In this document: positions 41,201 to 51,660 of the stretch, one piece after another | Layout of the letters: every line of letters starts with the position of its first letter | How positions within the stretch are numbered: position 1 is the first letter of the stretch | Notes under the pieces: model-generated | The model's database searches: none | Seen by the model: the letters and a program-made list of their open reading frames with translations, nothing else | Told to the model about the DNA's origin: nothing | Translations under genes and position numbers: made by a program | Assembly (NCBI GenBank): GCA_023362775.1 | Contig: JALMGJ010000011.1 | Span: forward strand, 18,278,001-18,342,000 | Direction of reading: 5' to 3' | Length of the DNA: 64,000 nucleotides | Origin: Charina bottae | Lineage: Eukaryota; Chordata; Lepidosauria; Squamata; Charinaidae

Positions 41201-44200
41201 GAGCATACCAGCCCTCTTCAGTTGTGTTGGGACTACAATTCCCAACCAGTACGGCTGAAGAGTTTCTGTGGACCTGTGGATTATTACTATAACATATATC
41301 TCACCTTCTTGTAGAAACGCAAGGTGGACCCAAGCGTCTCCACTCAACCACCCCATGAGGTTGGTTGGGCTGAGAAATGGTGATTGGCCCAAAGTCAGGC
41401 AACCTTCGCCTGGGGACTCGATCCCAGATCTCCCTTATCCCAACCCAAGGCTCTCTACCACACCACACTTGACCTCCATGCCAGAATCTCCTACAAGTAG
41501 TTACAGTCAGTTAGGTAACCTGATAACTTCACATCTTCCTGCAATATGATCATATACCCACCTGCTGGTCGGTTGAAGAAAATTAAGTAATTTGTAGCAT
41601 TGCCTTCAAGAGCTTTCTGGAAGTCAGCAACACTGATGGGGATTGGAGGAAAACATACGAGTAGCAAAAGTTAAAGAGGGATGCTTTGGGGATGGGAAGA
41701 CTCTCTCTTTGGTTTCCCAAAGAATATTTTCAGCACTGAGAAAAAAAGTTTGCATCTTAGATGTCAGTGCCAGTTAAGAGTGCACCTGTTTCTTTGCCTT
41801 TTAAAATCCCTATAAAATATGCTGTATTTGCTCACAGAAGCTCACAATTAAAACCACTAATAAAACTCAACTTTAAAAGGGTAAATTATATATTCAATTT
41901 CCTTAGAATAATGGAGGAAACTCACCTGGAAGTCACTGTATGAAGAGGAGTCCCAAGAGTTATCTTGAGCTGCTGACGAAACCCTATATTGAAAAGATTT
42001 GTATGAGCCACCACCCTTTATTCAAATAATGCTGACCAATCATTTGGTGGAAGTCTTGACTAGGTGGTAGAACATGAGCTCCACCACTACCAGAGTAGCT
42101 ACTCACACATGCCCACAAAGTACTCTACTGAAGTTTCATGGTTTCCATCAAAAAGTAGAACATGATGGATTTATCTACTATGGCTGCACAAATTCTGATG
42201 ACCACTAGATGGCAGCAAGGTGGCACAGAAAACCCTCACACTTTGCTGCCATCTAGTGATTCCTGCAAGGGGCGTGGTGGCTCAGCAGGTAAGACACCAG
42301 GCTTGTCGATTGGAAGATCGCAAGTTTGGAGGTTCGAATCCCTAGCCCTGCGTGACAGGGTGAGCTCCCGCACTAGCCCCAGCTCTTGCCAACTGAGCAA
42401 TTCGAAAGCATGCAAATGCAAGTAGATTAATAGGTACCACTTTGGTGGGTAGGTAACAGCGTTCCACGTGCATCATGCCGGCCACATGACTGCGGAAGTG
42501 TCTTCTGACAACGCTGGCTCTTCGGCTAACAAACGGAGATGAGCCCCGGCCCCTAGAGTCGGACACGACTGCACAAATGTGTGGGGGGAACCTTTACCTT
42601 TTAGTGATTCCTGCAGCTCAGATGTGGTTGTCCTACCTATATCCCCGAGGTTGGCAAATTCCCACCCATGATCCTCATCTGGCCTGCTAGATTGGCCTAC
42701 TGGCAAATGAGAACTTGAACAAAGCTATTCTTCCTTACCAGGATCAGATCAAGGTAAACCTCCCTTCCTCAGATTAACTCTTGCACCCCTAGGAGAAGAA
42801 CTGGAAAATAGTCCCATGCTTGACAAACACAGATTTCCATAACATTTTTTTTGAAGCCATCCCTACATCAATGGCCACTCTAGTCCATATTATCAACACA
42901 AGCATTGGACATGGTACTACAGGATGCCTGGGATCATGAGCCCTCAGTTACCTAGCAGAAGGGGCTCCTGAGGATTGATGACAGCAGGGCTAGTCACTTC
43001 TTCCCACTGCAAGTAATGCTGCAAGACCAGGCGGAGCCGGGCACGGTTAAGGGTCTCCATGCAAACCGCACGCACTGCTTGATAGTTGGCGTAGAGATGG
43101 AGGATGGTGAAGAGAACGTAGAAGGCATAGGTGAGGCTGAAGGGAAGAGAATGAGAATTCAGAGAAAGATTCACCATCCCTACCTTTGTTTCACCAATCT
43201 CTCCCCTTCCCCTCCCTCGCCATTCTATTCCTTTTATCCTTGTATATTATTCCTCCACAATCTGCCTGGGAGGGGAGGGGAGGGGGGAACGAAAAAACAG
43301 CATTTTACTCACCGGAGATTGTCCACTACAAGAGGGATCAGGAAGAGACTGAAGAGCAGGCCAGCTAAGTTCACTAGCGTCTCCTACGTAATGGGGGAAA
43401 GTCAGGAGAAGGTTAAAAGACAGTAGGTATAGACCAGAGGTCCTTCATGACCTCTGCTTGGCCAAGCCATGGGCTGGGTGTTTCTTCTGTGACCCTTCAT
43501 CTCACCTGGCTTCCATCTTTGGCTGATACATCTGCCATGTTGTCCCGGCGGGCCTGGTGCATGGTGAGAGCTGCCCGGGTGGCCCCTCCAGCCACACCCA
43601 CAATGCACTGACACAAAGAGAAGACAGAGGAGAACAGAGCAGAAAAGAAGCTTTGTGCGCTACAGAAAGAGGGGTTGAAACTGTCATTGTCTCCACAGTC
43701 AGCCCACCATTTTAGAGACCAAGTCCTGAGTCTGTTGCTTTTCCTCCACATTTCCTCCTAATATTGTCAAGTCAACTCCCCTTCTCTGCACACTTGCTTT
43801 TTACCTTGAAGAAGCCACTGGTGCAGACGATGAGCGTGAAGCATGCTGGGAAAGCTGGTGCCACGATCTCCATGAAGATGGCCACGTCATTGAGCACATC
43901 TGCAAAAAGTCTGGGCGGTGATGTTGAAAAAGTCACTCAGCTAAGGTTAGAAATAAATCAGCCCACCCCCACCCCAAGCGTACCTTTTTGGTACAAGGCC
44001 CAGCTGTGGTCATGTATGAATGTGTACCTAAGGTTGGGCATGAGACCTATTAATTGGAAGTCAAAACTGAAGGAAGGGCCTTATCCCTCTTTACCTCCAT
44101 TGCTTAGCATCACAATCCAGTTTGCTCCTAGAAAAGAAAAAGGAAGGAAGGAAGGAAGGAAGGAAGGAACAGGATTTAAAGATCAAGTTCAGGAAAGAGC

Positions 44201-46870
44201 TTGGGTGTGGACTATCGCGGGAAAGCCCCAGGTTCACATCCCCCCTCATCCATCAAGCTTCCTGGATTGACTTAGGCCCATCACTATGTCTCAGCCACCT
44301 CACAGGATGTTGTGAAGGTATTACTGAGGGAGGATGGATGAATCCTATCTGCCGGCTCGAGTTCGTTGGAAGAAGGTGAGAAATAGATGAAATATAGAGA
44401 GCCCCACCCAGAGATCATCCCCAAGGCTACTAAGACCAAAGTGAGGAGAGAAGAAGAACTCACCCTTTGCTCCAAGCAAAAGCAATTCGGCCCAACATTC
44501 CTGTTCCATCTGTCACAGAAGGACACATGTTTTATGCCTGCTCCAACTCAAGGAACAGTTATTTGAAGGAACTGAGAAGATCTAATTGGCCATCATGTCC
44601 AGCGCATTTATAAACAGGTGTTGATACAACAGATTTTGCATGCAAGAGACCAAATTTCCACAGCAGTTTATGTTGTTTGCGTAATGTTTTATGGATATTG
44701 TTCTTTTTATTGCTTTTGAGGTGTTGTGAGCCACCCAGAATCGCATCTACGAGAATATCTAGTAGATATTCATATTCACAGTAGAGTGCTTTGTGGGCAA
44801 CGACGGATCCCGGAAAGAAGCAGTTTCATCTACAGGACGTCAGCAGCCGGCTCCGACGCAAGGCATTGTGGGGCTTGTAGTCCAAGCCACGGAAGAGTCG
44901 GTTCCCTTACCCCTTTCCTTAGCGCGCCGTTTAAATTGTATATGTATGAAATGTTAAATGAAATATATATGTATGTAAGCCGCCTAGAGTCCTCCGTTAG
45001 GGAGGGGATAGGCGGGGTATAAATACGATAAATAAATAAATAAAATATAGCTATAGAAATCAATTTAATAAATGAAATAATAAAATAAAGAACATTATTA
45101 TGTAAATGGCATCATTTGTGTCATTTGCATGATAGGCAGATTATGTAAATTGCCATAATGACCTACTTTTGGATTTAACAGATATTTGTAAATGATTGAC
45201 ACGTGGGGGAAGGAGTTAACTATTTACTATTTCAAACCACTTCACCAAATACAAGCTGGATTCACAAGCTGCGCTGTCTCATAATGCAATCTTCTGGATT
45301 TCGGTTGAGCGATGACATGCAAATGTTACTTTGGCTTGCTCGACGGTGACAAGAGTTAAAACAAACCATGACTGATGTTGGAGAACCCATTCCACTAATT
45401 TTGTGTTGGATTTAGATTCAAGGAAGCCACAAGGAAGAGTTATTAAACTACAGCCTTGGGAGCCAATTACATTGGGTGAGGATTAAGAGGGACAAAGAGG
45501 AGAAGTTCCCAAGGGGGTCTGGAGGCACAAGACATAGGACTGGGTCAATGGGAGAGGCTCCCGAGTACCAAGTGAGGAAGCCTGTGAGGAAAAGGCCTTC
45601 CACCAAGAGAGGAGAGGGAAAGACCCAGAGAAATTCAAGACAGGCCCACCTTTCAGAATCCAAGTGACGGTGGCAGCTGCAACGGTGGATGTCTCATCCC
45701 CGACCCCCACCCCCTTCAGCACCGCCTGGGTGGCCAGTGTCCCCGTGATGCTGCTTGCAAAGGCCTGCAAGTAGATGGGGGGGGTGCAGAAGAGGAGAGA
45801 AAGGGCAACAGTTGGAGCAGAATGAGGAACCCTTTGGGCCCAGTTCATCACCAGCTGGGGTTCTTCTTAGCTGGCAGACCCAAAAACTCACACACCCAAA
45901 GATCCAGTCAAAGCAAGCCCCCCGTTAGAAAATATGCTCTTCTACGGACCCAAAAACAGAGAGGCTGCCCTTCTGGATGTGAAGAGAAGGAAGGTTTTTG
46001 CTGCCTGGATCCCACGGAAAGCGAGCAGCCCCGCCCCTCAGAAAGGAACCCCTCCCTCACCTGGACGGTGTCCCACAACTGGTAGGCCAGGTAGTCCGCG
46101 CTCACGCTTTCAGGGTAACCCTGGGGCAGGAAGACCGACTGCAGGGAAGAGAAAGGGTGAGCACCCGCTTCCTTCTGAGCCACCCCTCTCTGCCCATGGA
46201 TCCCCCCCCCCATTTCTGCCAATCTGCGTGCATTTTTCCCCCTGGTGGCACAGCTACCCTGGCGGAGCGCTGCAGGGATGCATCCCCCGTACTTGGCCAA
46301 AGTATCTCTGGCTCGCACGCCATTGGCACAGCAAGGGTCCCCTCAAATCCTACAGCCAATGCGAAGCCAAGCGGCAAGGGTGTCTCAGCTGATCAGCATC
46401 CATCTTTAGATAGGCAGGACCCAGGGCCATATTCATCAAGATCGTAAAATAATTATTTGAATGACAGTTGCGTAACCTGAATCCCCGAGTGCCTGGGACT
46501 TCCGAAAGCAACGATTGCCACTCACAGACCTCTAAAAAAAGTTGTCGTGAAATAATAAGATTCTTCGGGAACGTATCGGGAAAATTATTAGAAGTATGGC
46601 TGGAGAGGATCAGATTTAATCTACCTACTTTTAATTAATTCAATCATCAGGTGGGCATCCCTCACTGTCGAGTAGCTCTCTAAATTCTAAACCCTTTTAA
46701 AACCAGAACAGTTTACTCACCATGAAGAAATGACGGAGTGAATGAAAGTGCCAGTCTTCACAGGCATCTGTCATAGAGCTTAGATTTCCGTTAGGCAAGG
46801 CCTGGTAATGCCGAGCAGATCGAGAGCCATAACTTTCCGTGCAAAGCGTTTGTATCTCCAAGTCAGTCAT
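38288..46870 (-). CDS. RUSF1: RUS family member 1 (C16orf58 homologue), 14 exons
   Basis: Exons in transcript order: 46870-46721, 46138-46061, 45764-45650, 44509-44464, 44127-44095, 43910-43805, 43607-43506, 43383-43313, 43136-42952, 41983-41926, 41632-41562, 40589-40431, 39672-39595, 38382-38288. All sites are GT-AG and all phases join, giving 448 residues; human RUSF1 has 468, mostly from a longer N-terminus. RUS/DUF647 membrane protein; plant relatives act in UV-B response and vitamin B6 homeostasis, while the vertebrate role is unclear. Diagnostic segments are VFLPQGYPESVSADYLAYQL, CIVGVAGGATRAALTMHQAR, DNMADVSAKD and a Trp-rich C-terminus. The start MTDLE is chosen because a CAG acceptor-like site lies 8 bp upstream (46879-46880), suggesting a 5' non-coding exon; an upstream in-frame ATG at 46903 is the alternative. 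Tail to tail with SLC5A2. Confidence 0.95.
38462..38901 (+). mobile_element. TA-flanked MITE, family C
   Basis: CAGGTAGTCCTCGCTTA to TAAGTGAGGACTACCTG. Contains GTCACGTGAC at 38537-38546. RUSF1 intron 13, antisense orientation not meaningful for this inverted-repeat element. Confidence 0.85.
40788..41049 (+). mobile_element. hAT MITE, family A, GC-rich subfamily
   Basis: CAGAGCTTTCCAAAC to CTTTGGAAAGCCCTG. Exact 8-bp target duplication CCCTATAT at 40780-40787 and 41050-41057. RUSF1 intron 11. Confidence 0.92.
41287..41466 (-). mobile_element. CORE-SINE (MIR-like), antisense
   Basis: ATATCTCACCTTCTTG tail complement, then GGTTGGTTGGGCTGAG, GTGATTGGCCCAAAGTCAGG and a box-B-like complement. 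RUSF1 intron 11. Confidence 0.6.
42268..42601 (+). mobile_element. Sauria-type SINE
   Basis: Head GGGGCGTGGTGGCTCAG, tail CCTTTACCTTT. Exact 14-bp target duplication TAGTGATTCCTGCA at 42254-42267 and 42602-42615. RUSF1 intron 9. Confidence 0.9.
44145..44168. repeat. GGAA microsatellite
   Basis: (GGAA)n of about six units, 18 bp upstream of RUSF1 exon 5 on the transcribed strand, where it reads as a pyrimidine tract. Confidence 0.8.
44863..44883 (-). promoter_or_regulatory. Candidate ZNF143/THAP11 (SBS) motif in CpG-rich patch
   Basis: On the minus strand this reads GGACTACAAGCCCCACAATGC, split as an ACTACA start and AATGC end typical of the SBS promoter motif. The surrounding 44790-44930 is richer in CpG than the intron around it. 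It lies in RUSF1 intron 3. Confidence 0.4.
44978..45050 (+). mobile_element. CR1/L2-like 3' tail
   Basis: GCCGCCTAGAGTCC, GGCGGGGTATAAAT and a (AAAT)n end. Minus-strand forms occur at 10500, 11893, 14095 and 59388. RUSF1 intron 3. Confidence 0.6.
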
Positions 46871-47029
46871 GATTGCCCCTGAACTTTTAAAAATATGCAG
46901 CATTAATCAAGTGCCACTATAACTCATATAAAAATGTGATCATTGCCTAACTGGATCGTGCAAGACAGCACGTTTCAAGATCCTTTCCAACAACGAAGCT
47001 AATCACTCAAGCAATCTGGTAAGTTTGCA

Positions 47030-47101
47030 TACATATAATATATATGTATATATATATATATATATTTTACCTAATATGTATATGTATAAATATATAAATA
47101 C

Positions 47102-47156
<55 letters not shown>
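47030..47156. repeat. TA dinucleotide arrays
   Basis: Two (TA)n runs within a locally duplicated segment: ATTTTACCTAATATGTATAT occurs twice, near 47064 and 47151. Confidence 0.85.
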
Positions 47157-47221
47157 ACCTAATATGTATATGTATAAATATATAAATACACACCCACACC
47201 GTGTTTTTATTTACTTTTTAA

Positions 47222-47292
47222 TATTGTTAGGCGCCCAGAGTCATGTCTTTGAGATGGGCAGCCATATAAATTGAATAAATAAATAAATAAAA
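47222..47292 (+). mobile_element. CR1/L2-like 3' tail
   Basis: GGCGCCCAGAGTC, GGGCAGCCATATAAATTG and (AATA)n. Confidence 0.55.
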
Positions 47293-47438
47293 GTTAAAAA
47301 TTTGCCACTTGGCCAACACATCCAATCCAGCCAAAAGCCTGTAATCAGATAATTTTTTACCCCATTTAATTAAACTACATGGTATGCTCAAGGCTGTACC
47401 CATTTTTTTTACAAGGATGGAGAAGTGGTCCTCTAGAA

Positions 47439-47548
47439 CAGTGTTTCTCAACCTCAGCAACTTTAAGATGTGTGGACTTCAACTTGGCTGGGGCATTCTG
47501 GGAGTTAAAGTCCACACAACTTAAAGTTGCTGAAGTTGAGAAACCCTG
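47439..47548 (+). mobile_element. hAT MITE, family B
   Basis: CAGTGTTTCTCAACCTC to GAGAAACCCTG, flanked by CTCTAGAA (47431-47438) and CTCTAGAT (47549-47556), seven of eight identical. Confidence 0.85.
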
Positions 47549-48381
47549 CTCTAGATGTTGCTGCATCCTTCACCATTTGTCATACTGTCGGAAAACTGCT
47601 AGGAGTTGTAATGTAGCCACCCCTAAAAGATCAAAGTTCCACTCAGTCTATTTGGCAACGCACAAACAAGGCGCCTATGCAACAATTACAGTATTCAACA
47701 CAAACAGGCAAGCGTTTCGGGCACCTGGTTTTTGCACCCACACACTCTCTGCCAACAAACACGCTTTTGTGAAAACACAGGCTTTAAGCACCCACCCACC
47801 CACACCCCAATCTAGTGGAAAGACGCCACATATTTCGTCTTGAGAACTCCATTTAAATAAAAACATACTAATGACGTGGCTGTAAATGTTTAATCCAGCA
47901 ATTCTAGATCTCTTTACCTAACTGTGAGACCCGTTGACTTCAATAAGGCTGACTTGGAAACAGAATTGTACAGAAGTGCACAATAAAACGCATTCAAATA
48001 CTTAGTTTGCAACAGCCTGCCTCCCCCCCCCCCCCCCGAGACTGTGAAAGCTTCACGCATTAAATGTCGATTTCCCGAAGAATCGTCAAAGACAAGAAGC
48101 CAAGGACCTTTGCAGAAGTGATTAAGATGAAAGTCCGCGTCTTTCCTGCCTGGATTTGAATTGGAAACCCTGGAAGAAGTGGAAATACATCCAAAGAACC
48201 CGGTTCCCTTCCCCTAAAGAAACATTTAGCCACGTCCTTAATCCACAGATAATGTAGCCGTGAAAGCGACTCCAGCGGGCAGCTGTTGTATACGCTGCTT
48301 TCGTCCAGGGAGGGAACCAGAGAAACGGCCGAATTGTGAACCCGGCTTCATTTCAGTGCCGTTCCTTCTTCTTTCACAGAT

Positions 48382-48398
48382 TTCTGGGAAATGTAGTC
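48382..48398 (-). promoter_or_regulatory. Candidate ZNF143/THAP11 (SBS) motif
   Basis: The minus strand reads GACTACATTTCCCAGAA, close to the SBS core ACTACAATTCCCAGAA. It lies 1.5 kb upstream of the RUSF1 start codon in moderately CpG-rich sequence (about 48240-48420) and could mark the RUSF1 promoter and first non-coding exon. Confidence 0.4.
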
Positions 48399-50228
48399 GT
48401 CCGCCTATCCTTGCTCTAGCCTAGCTATTTTAGTTTAGGGAAGAAACTTCAGCCACAGCCTCACATTTCTGTATATCTATAGATGTCTTTCTTTTTTCTT
48501 TTTCGGATAGCTATAGATGTGTTTGACGGATCAAGATCGAGAGTAAAGGGGAAAAAAACCCGTTAAAGTGTGTGCATTAAACATACACAAAGTATTGGCT
48601 CTTCACATTTAAAATATTTTAGTCTGTCTTTAAGGGCCTCAGAAATGCACAGAAAAAGCAAGTGTAACATAAAACAACTAACAAACATCAGTATTAAGTT
48701 ATAACTATTCCTAGAAAAAGTTAAAACGCAACCCATTTACAGAAGCACCTCAAGAGAAATAAATTCCCAAAAGAAATAGTGACTTTTTCTTTTTCAAGGT
48801 TTTTCAAGGGCTTGTAATGATGAGGCTTGGGATCTCTGCTATTGAAAGGTAGTGATGAGTGACAACTTCACCTGTTGAATTTCTGGCCAGAACAGAAGGA
48901 ATTTTATTCCTGAATGGATCCAAAGCATTACAGTTTCTGAGGCATTAAGAGGTTCATATTGATTTCTGTAAGATGTCTTTACTAATGAGCACTGTAAAAG
49001 GCAAAATAATAATTTGGAGCTTGTGTTTGAATTTGAATTTTCTACTATTCAATTCTTGATTCCGGGAAAGCAAAGTTTATTATTCCTACTAAAATATGAA
49101 GAGGGTGGGGGGAGAGCAGTTGTGTTGTGCTTTTATACACATGTATATAGCATTGGGGCAGAATAGAGGCCCATTCACACCAAGACCTGCAGTATTATGA
49201 TCTTAATCCAGGTCTGCTAGAAAATAAACCTTAACTACGCTTCTTTAAAGCAGCGCATCAGCACTCCAGCTCTGAAAAGTCCAGGAACAAGGCAAACACT
49301 TCTCTGCAGAGCCACAAAAGGACTTTCTTGCCAAACACCGGGCAATGGCAGGGCGTTGGGGTTATTTCCCCCCCCCCCCAACAAATCTAGTCTGTTCATA
49401 TACTGGGGTAGATCCTACGCTGGAACCCAGAACTGGAATAAGAAAGGCAGGAGGATTCATTTCCTGGAGTGACCCAGTTTAGCAGGAAGATAGCAAGAGA
49501 AGGAAAGGACGCACAAGCTCATCTATCCCATCTTCTGGGAAATGTTCCCTAGATGTGGAAAAGAGGGAAATGTGACAGAATGTTAAACTGGACTTCTATA
49601 TATGAATCAATTGTCATTACTGCCTCTGATTGCCATCCATCCAAATAATCCCTTGAGCACTTGTTCTGAAGACCCAGTTCGAAGTCCTGTTCACTTTTTA
49701 AGAATATTTTTCCTTTGCATTTTTTTCCTGCTTCTGCCCAGTACTTGAGTTTCAGCACCATCCACTGGGATCATACCCTGCCTTTCTTCCAGGGATCAAG
49801 GGAATGCACATAGTGAGCTCTCCACCTTTTCCAACCACCCCCCTTTGAGGAAATCTGGTTTGAGAGACAGGAGCTGGCCTGTGCAAGCTTTCTCCAACCT
49901 CTTACCCTCAAAAGATACTGAACACCAATTTCCAAAACACACAGCCAAGGGCGGTCAAGCTGTTGGGAAAACCTGCTGGGAATCAACTGCTACGTCTTTC
50001 CATATTTCTGTAATATTTGCAGATCTGAAGTGGAGCAAACTGGAACTTAAGTCATACCAAAAAAAAGCTTACAAACTATATGTCCATTAGTAAAAGCAGT
50101 TGATCCTTCTATTTAGGCACCTTTTTCCTGGTGATTTTTTCCACCAACTCCAAAGTGTGTCCTCATCTCTGACATGACGGCCATTGTGCTGGTGTAGTGA
50201 TGGTGCAAAGAAACCCTGTTCTAGTCCC

Positions 50229-50380
50229 TCTTCATCCATGGAAACTCATTGCGTGACTTTGGGGATTTATTTTTTTTGGAGCCAAACCTATCTCACAGGG
50301 TTATTGTTGCAGGGAAAATAGGAAGAGGGGGTGATGTGTATACTGCCTTCAGCTCCTGAACAAATATAGGCTGTACATTA
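50229..50380 (+). mobile_element. CORE-SINE 3' part
   Basis: GTGACTTTGGGG, CTCACAGGGTTATTGTTGCA and ATACTGCCTTCAGCTCCTGA are the 3' portion of a MIR-like CORE-SINE. Confidence 0.5.
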
Positions 50381-50383
50381 AAT

Positions 50384-50489
50384 CAGTGTTTCTCAACCTT
50401 GGCAACTTTAAGATGTGTGGAAGGCTGGCTGGGGAATTCTGAGAGTTGAAGTCCACACATCTTAAAGTTGCCAAGGTTGAGAAACACTG
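50384..50489 (+). mobile_element. hAT MITE, family B
   Basis: CAGTGTTTCTCAACCTTG to GGTTGAGAAACACTG. Exact 8-bp target duplication CATTAAAT at 50376-50383 and 50490-50497. Confidence 0.92.
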
Positions 50490-51129
50490 CATTAAATGAA
50501 TAAATGCAGTGCTCTTATTCCAGAACGCTAGCAGACCCTGTCCCTCTTCCCTCCTGCTACCTCATGTCTTGCATTGCTTCTTCAAAACAAAACACCCATA
50601 CACACAAAATCCCTAAGTCACTATGTCTCTCCACGGTCTTCAGGCATGGCTCCCCTTTAATACCACCCCACCCTTTTTCTCACCCAAACAGCTAGTGTGT
50701 GCTTAGGCAGGGCTCTAACCACCAGGAATTGCTGCCAAAGGTACCCATGCTCCTAAATTTTCCTCTAGAACAGGGTGCCCCCCAAGGCAAGGGCAGCTCC
50801 TGGCCTTCTGGAAGCCCGTAAAATTTTTGTCCTAGAAGGATTTGGGGACTTGAGTGCTGCAGAGCTCCTGGTGCCAGGAATATTAATTGTAATTTTTACC
50901 ACAACGTTGTATTGTATTTCTGTTATTGCATGTTAGTGTAATTGCTCAATGGCTGCAGATGTTGCTTTCGTGCTCCGCTTAGAATCGCCTTGATTTTGAA
51001 ACTGTTTATAGTTTTGTAAACAAATAAATAATTCTCCAACCAGCAGAACCCAGGGAACCCAGAATAAAACACAGGCACCAGGTTCAGAGGAACAGAGAGG
51101 AATCTTGCAGGAGCAGACCACCCCCTACA

Positions 51130-51135
51130 TTTATT
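51130..51135 (-). terminator. Candidate poly(A) signal of RNF40
   Basis: AATAAA on the minus strand about 530 bases after the RNF40 stop codon. Position is plausible but not proven. Confidence 0.35.
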
Positions 51136-51660
51136 TCCAAAAACACTCAAGCAGTTCTTGAAGTTCTTAAAAAATAGGAATGCCATTTTCAAGAGGGGGC
51201 ATTGGAGCTGCATGACTGCTGCCAGCAGCCAGTGATCGTGGATCCCGGGTTAAGTTTGTAAAATGCTAGAAGAGAAACCACCGAATCCCAAGGCAAGTTG
51301 GAGAGCCTCTTCAGGAAAGGCTGAAAGGAAGAAGAGCAATGGAGCAAGTTCTTCGGGATCCAGGGAAAGGATCCAGCGATACCCAAAGGAAAACCTGTGA
51401 GCAGGATCAGGAAGGGCACTCAGCAGGGAGATGAGAGGGGGGCATTTCGGGGATAGGGATCCACTTGAACAGGGACCTCAGGAAGTACCTTAGGCGGCTG
51501 CGAAGGGATCCCCAGACTGGAGCCAAAGAAAAGGTGGAACAAGTCCTGGTGGGCCTAAGGCTGGTCTTGATAAGGCAAGCCACGAGGCCCCTGGGCAGTC
51601 CGCGGGCGGGAGGGCAGGGCAGGGCAGGGCAGGGCAGGCCGGGGGAACGGAGCCGGGTGC

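Larger units (their letters stand above)
46871..51129. other. Intergenic between RUSF1 5' end and RNF40 3' end
   Basis: No gene is recognised. Repeats are listed separately. The RUSF1 promoter should lie here; the best candidate mark is the SBS motif at 48382. 48430-50228 and 50500-51100 contain only short open frames without similarity. Confidence 0.55.

Noticed and set aside
45908..46318. Minus-strand frame across RUSF1 exon 2
   Set aside because: It reads through intron sequence on both sides of the real 26-codon exon at 46138-46061.
46871..46903. Upstream in-frame ATG of RUSF1 at 46903
   Set aside because: A likely splice acceptor at 46879-46880 lies between it and the chosen start, so the ATG is probably intronic. 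Kept as an alternative only.
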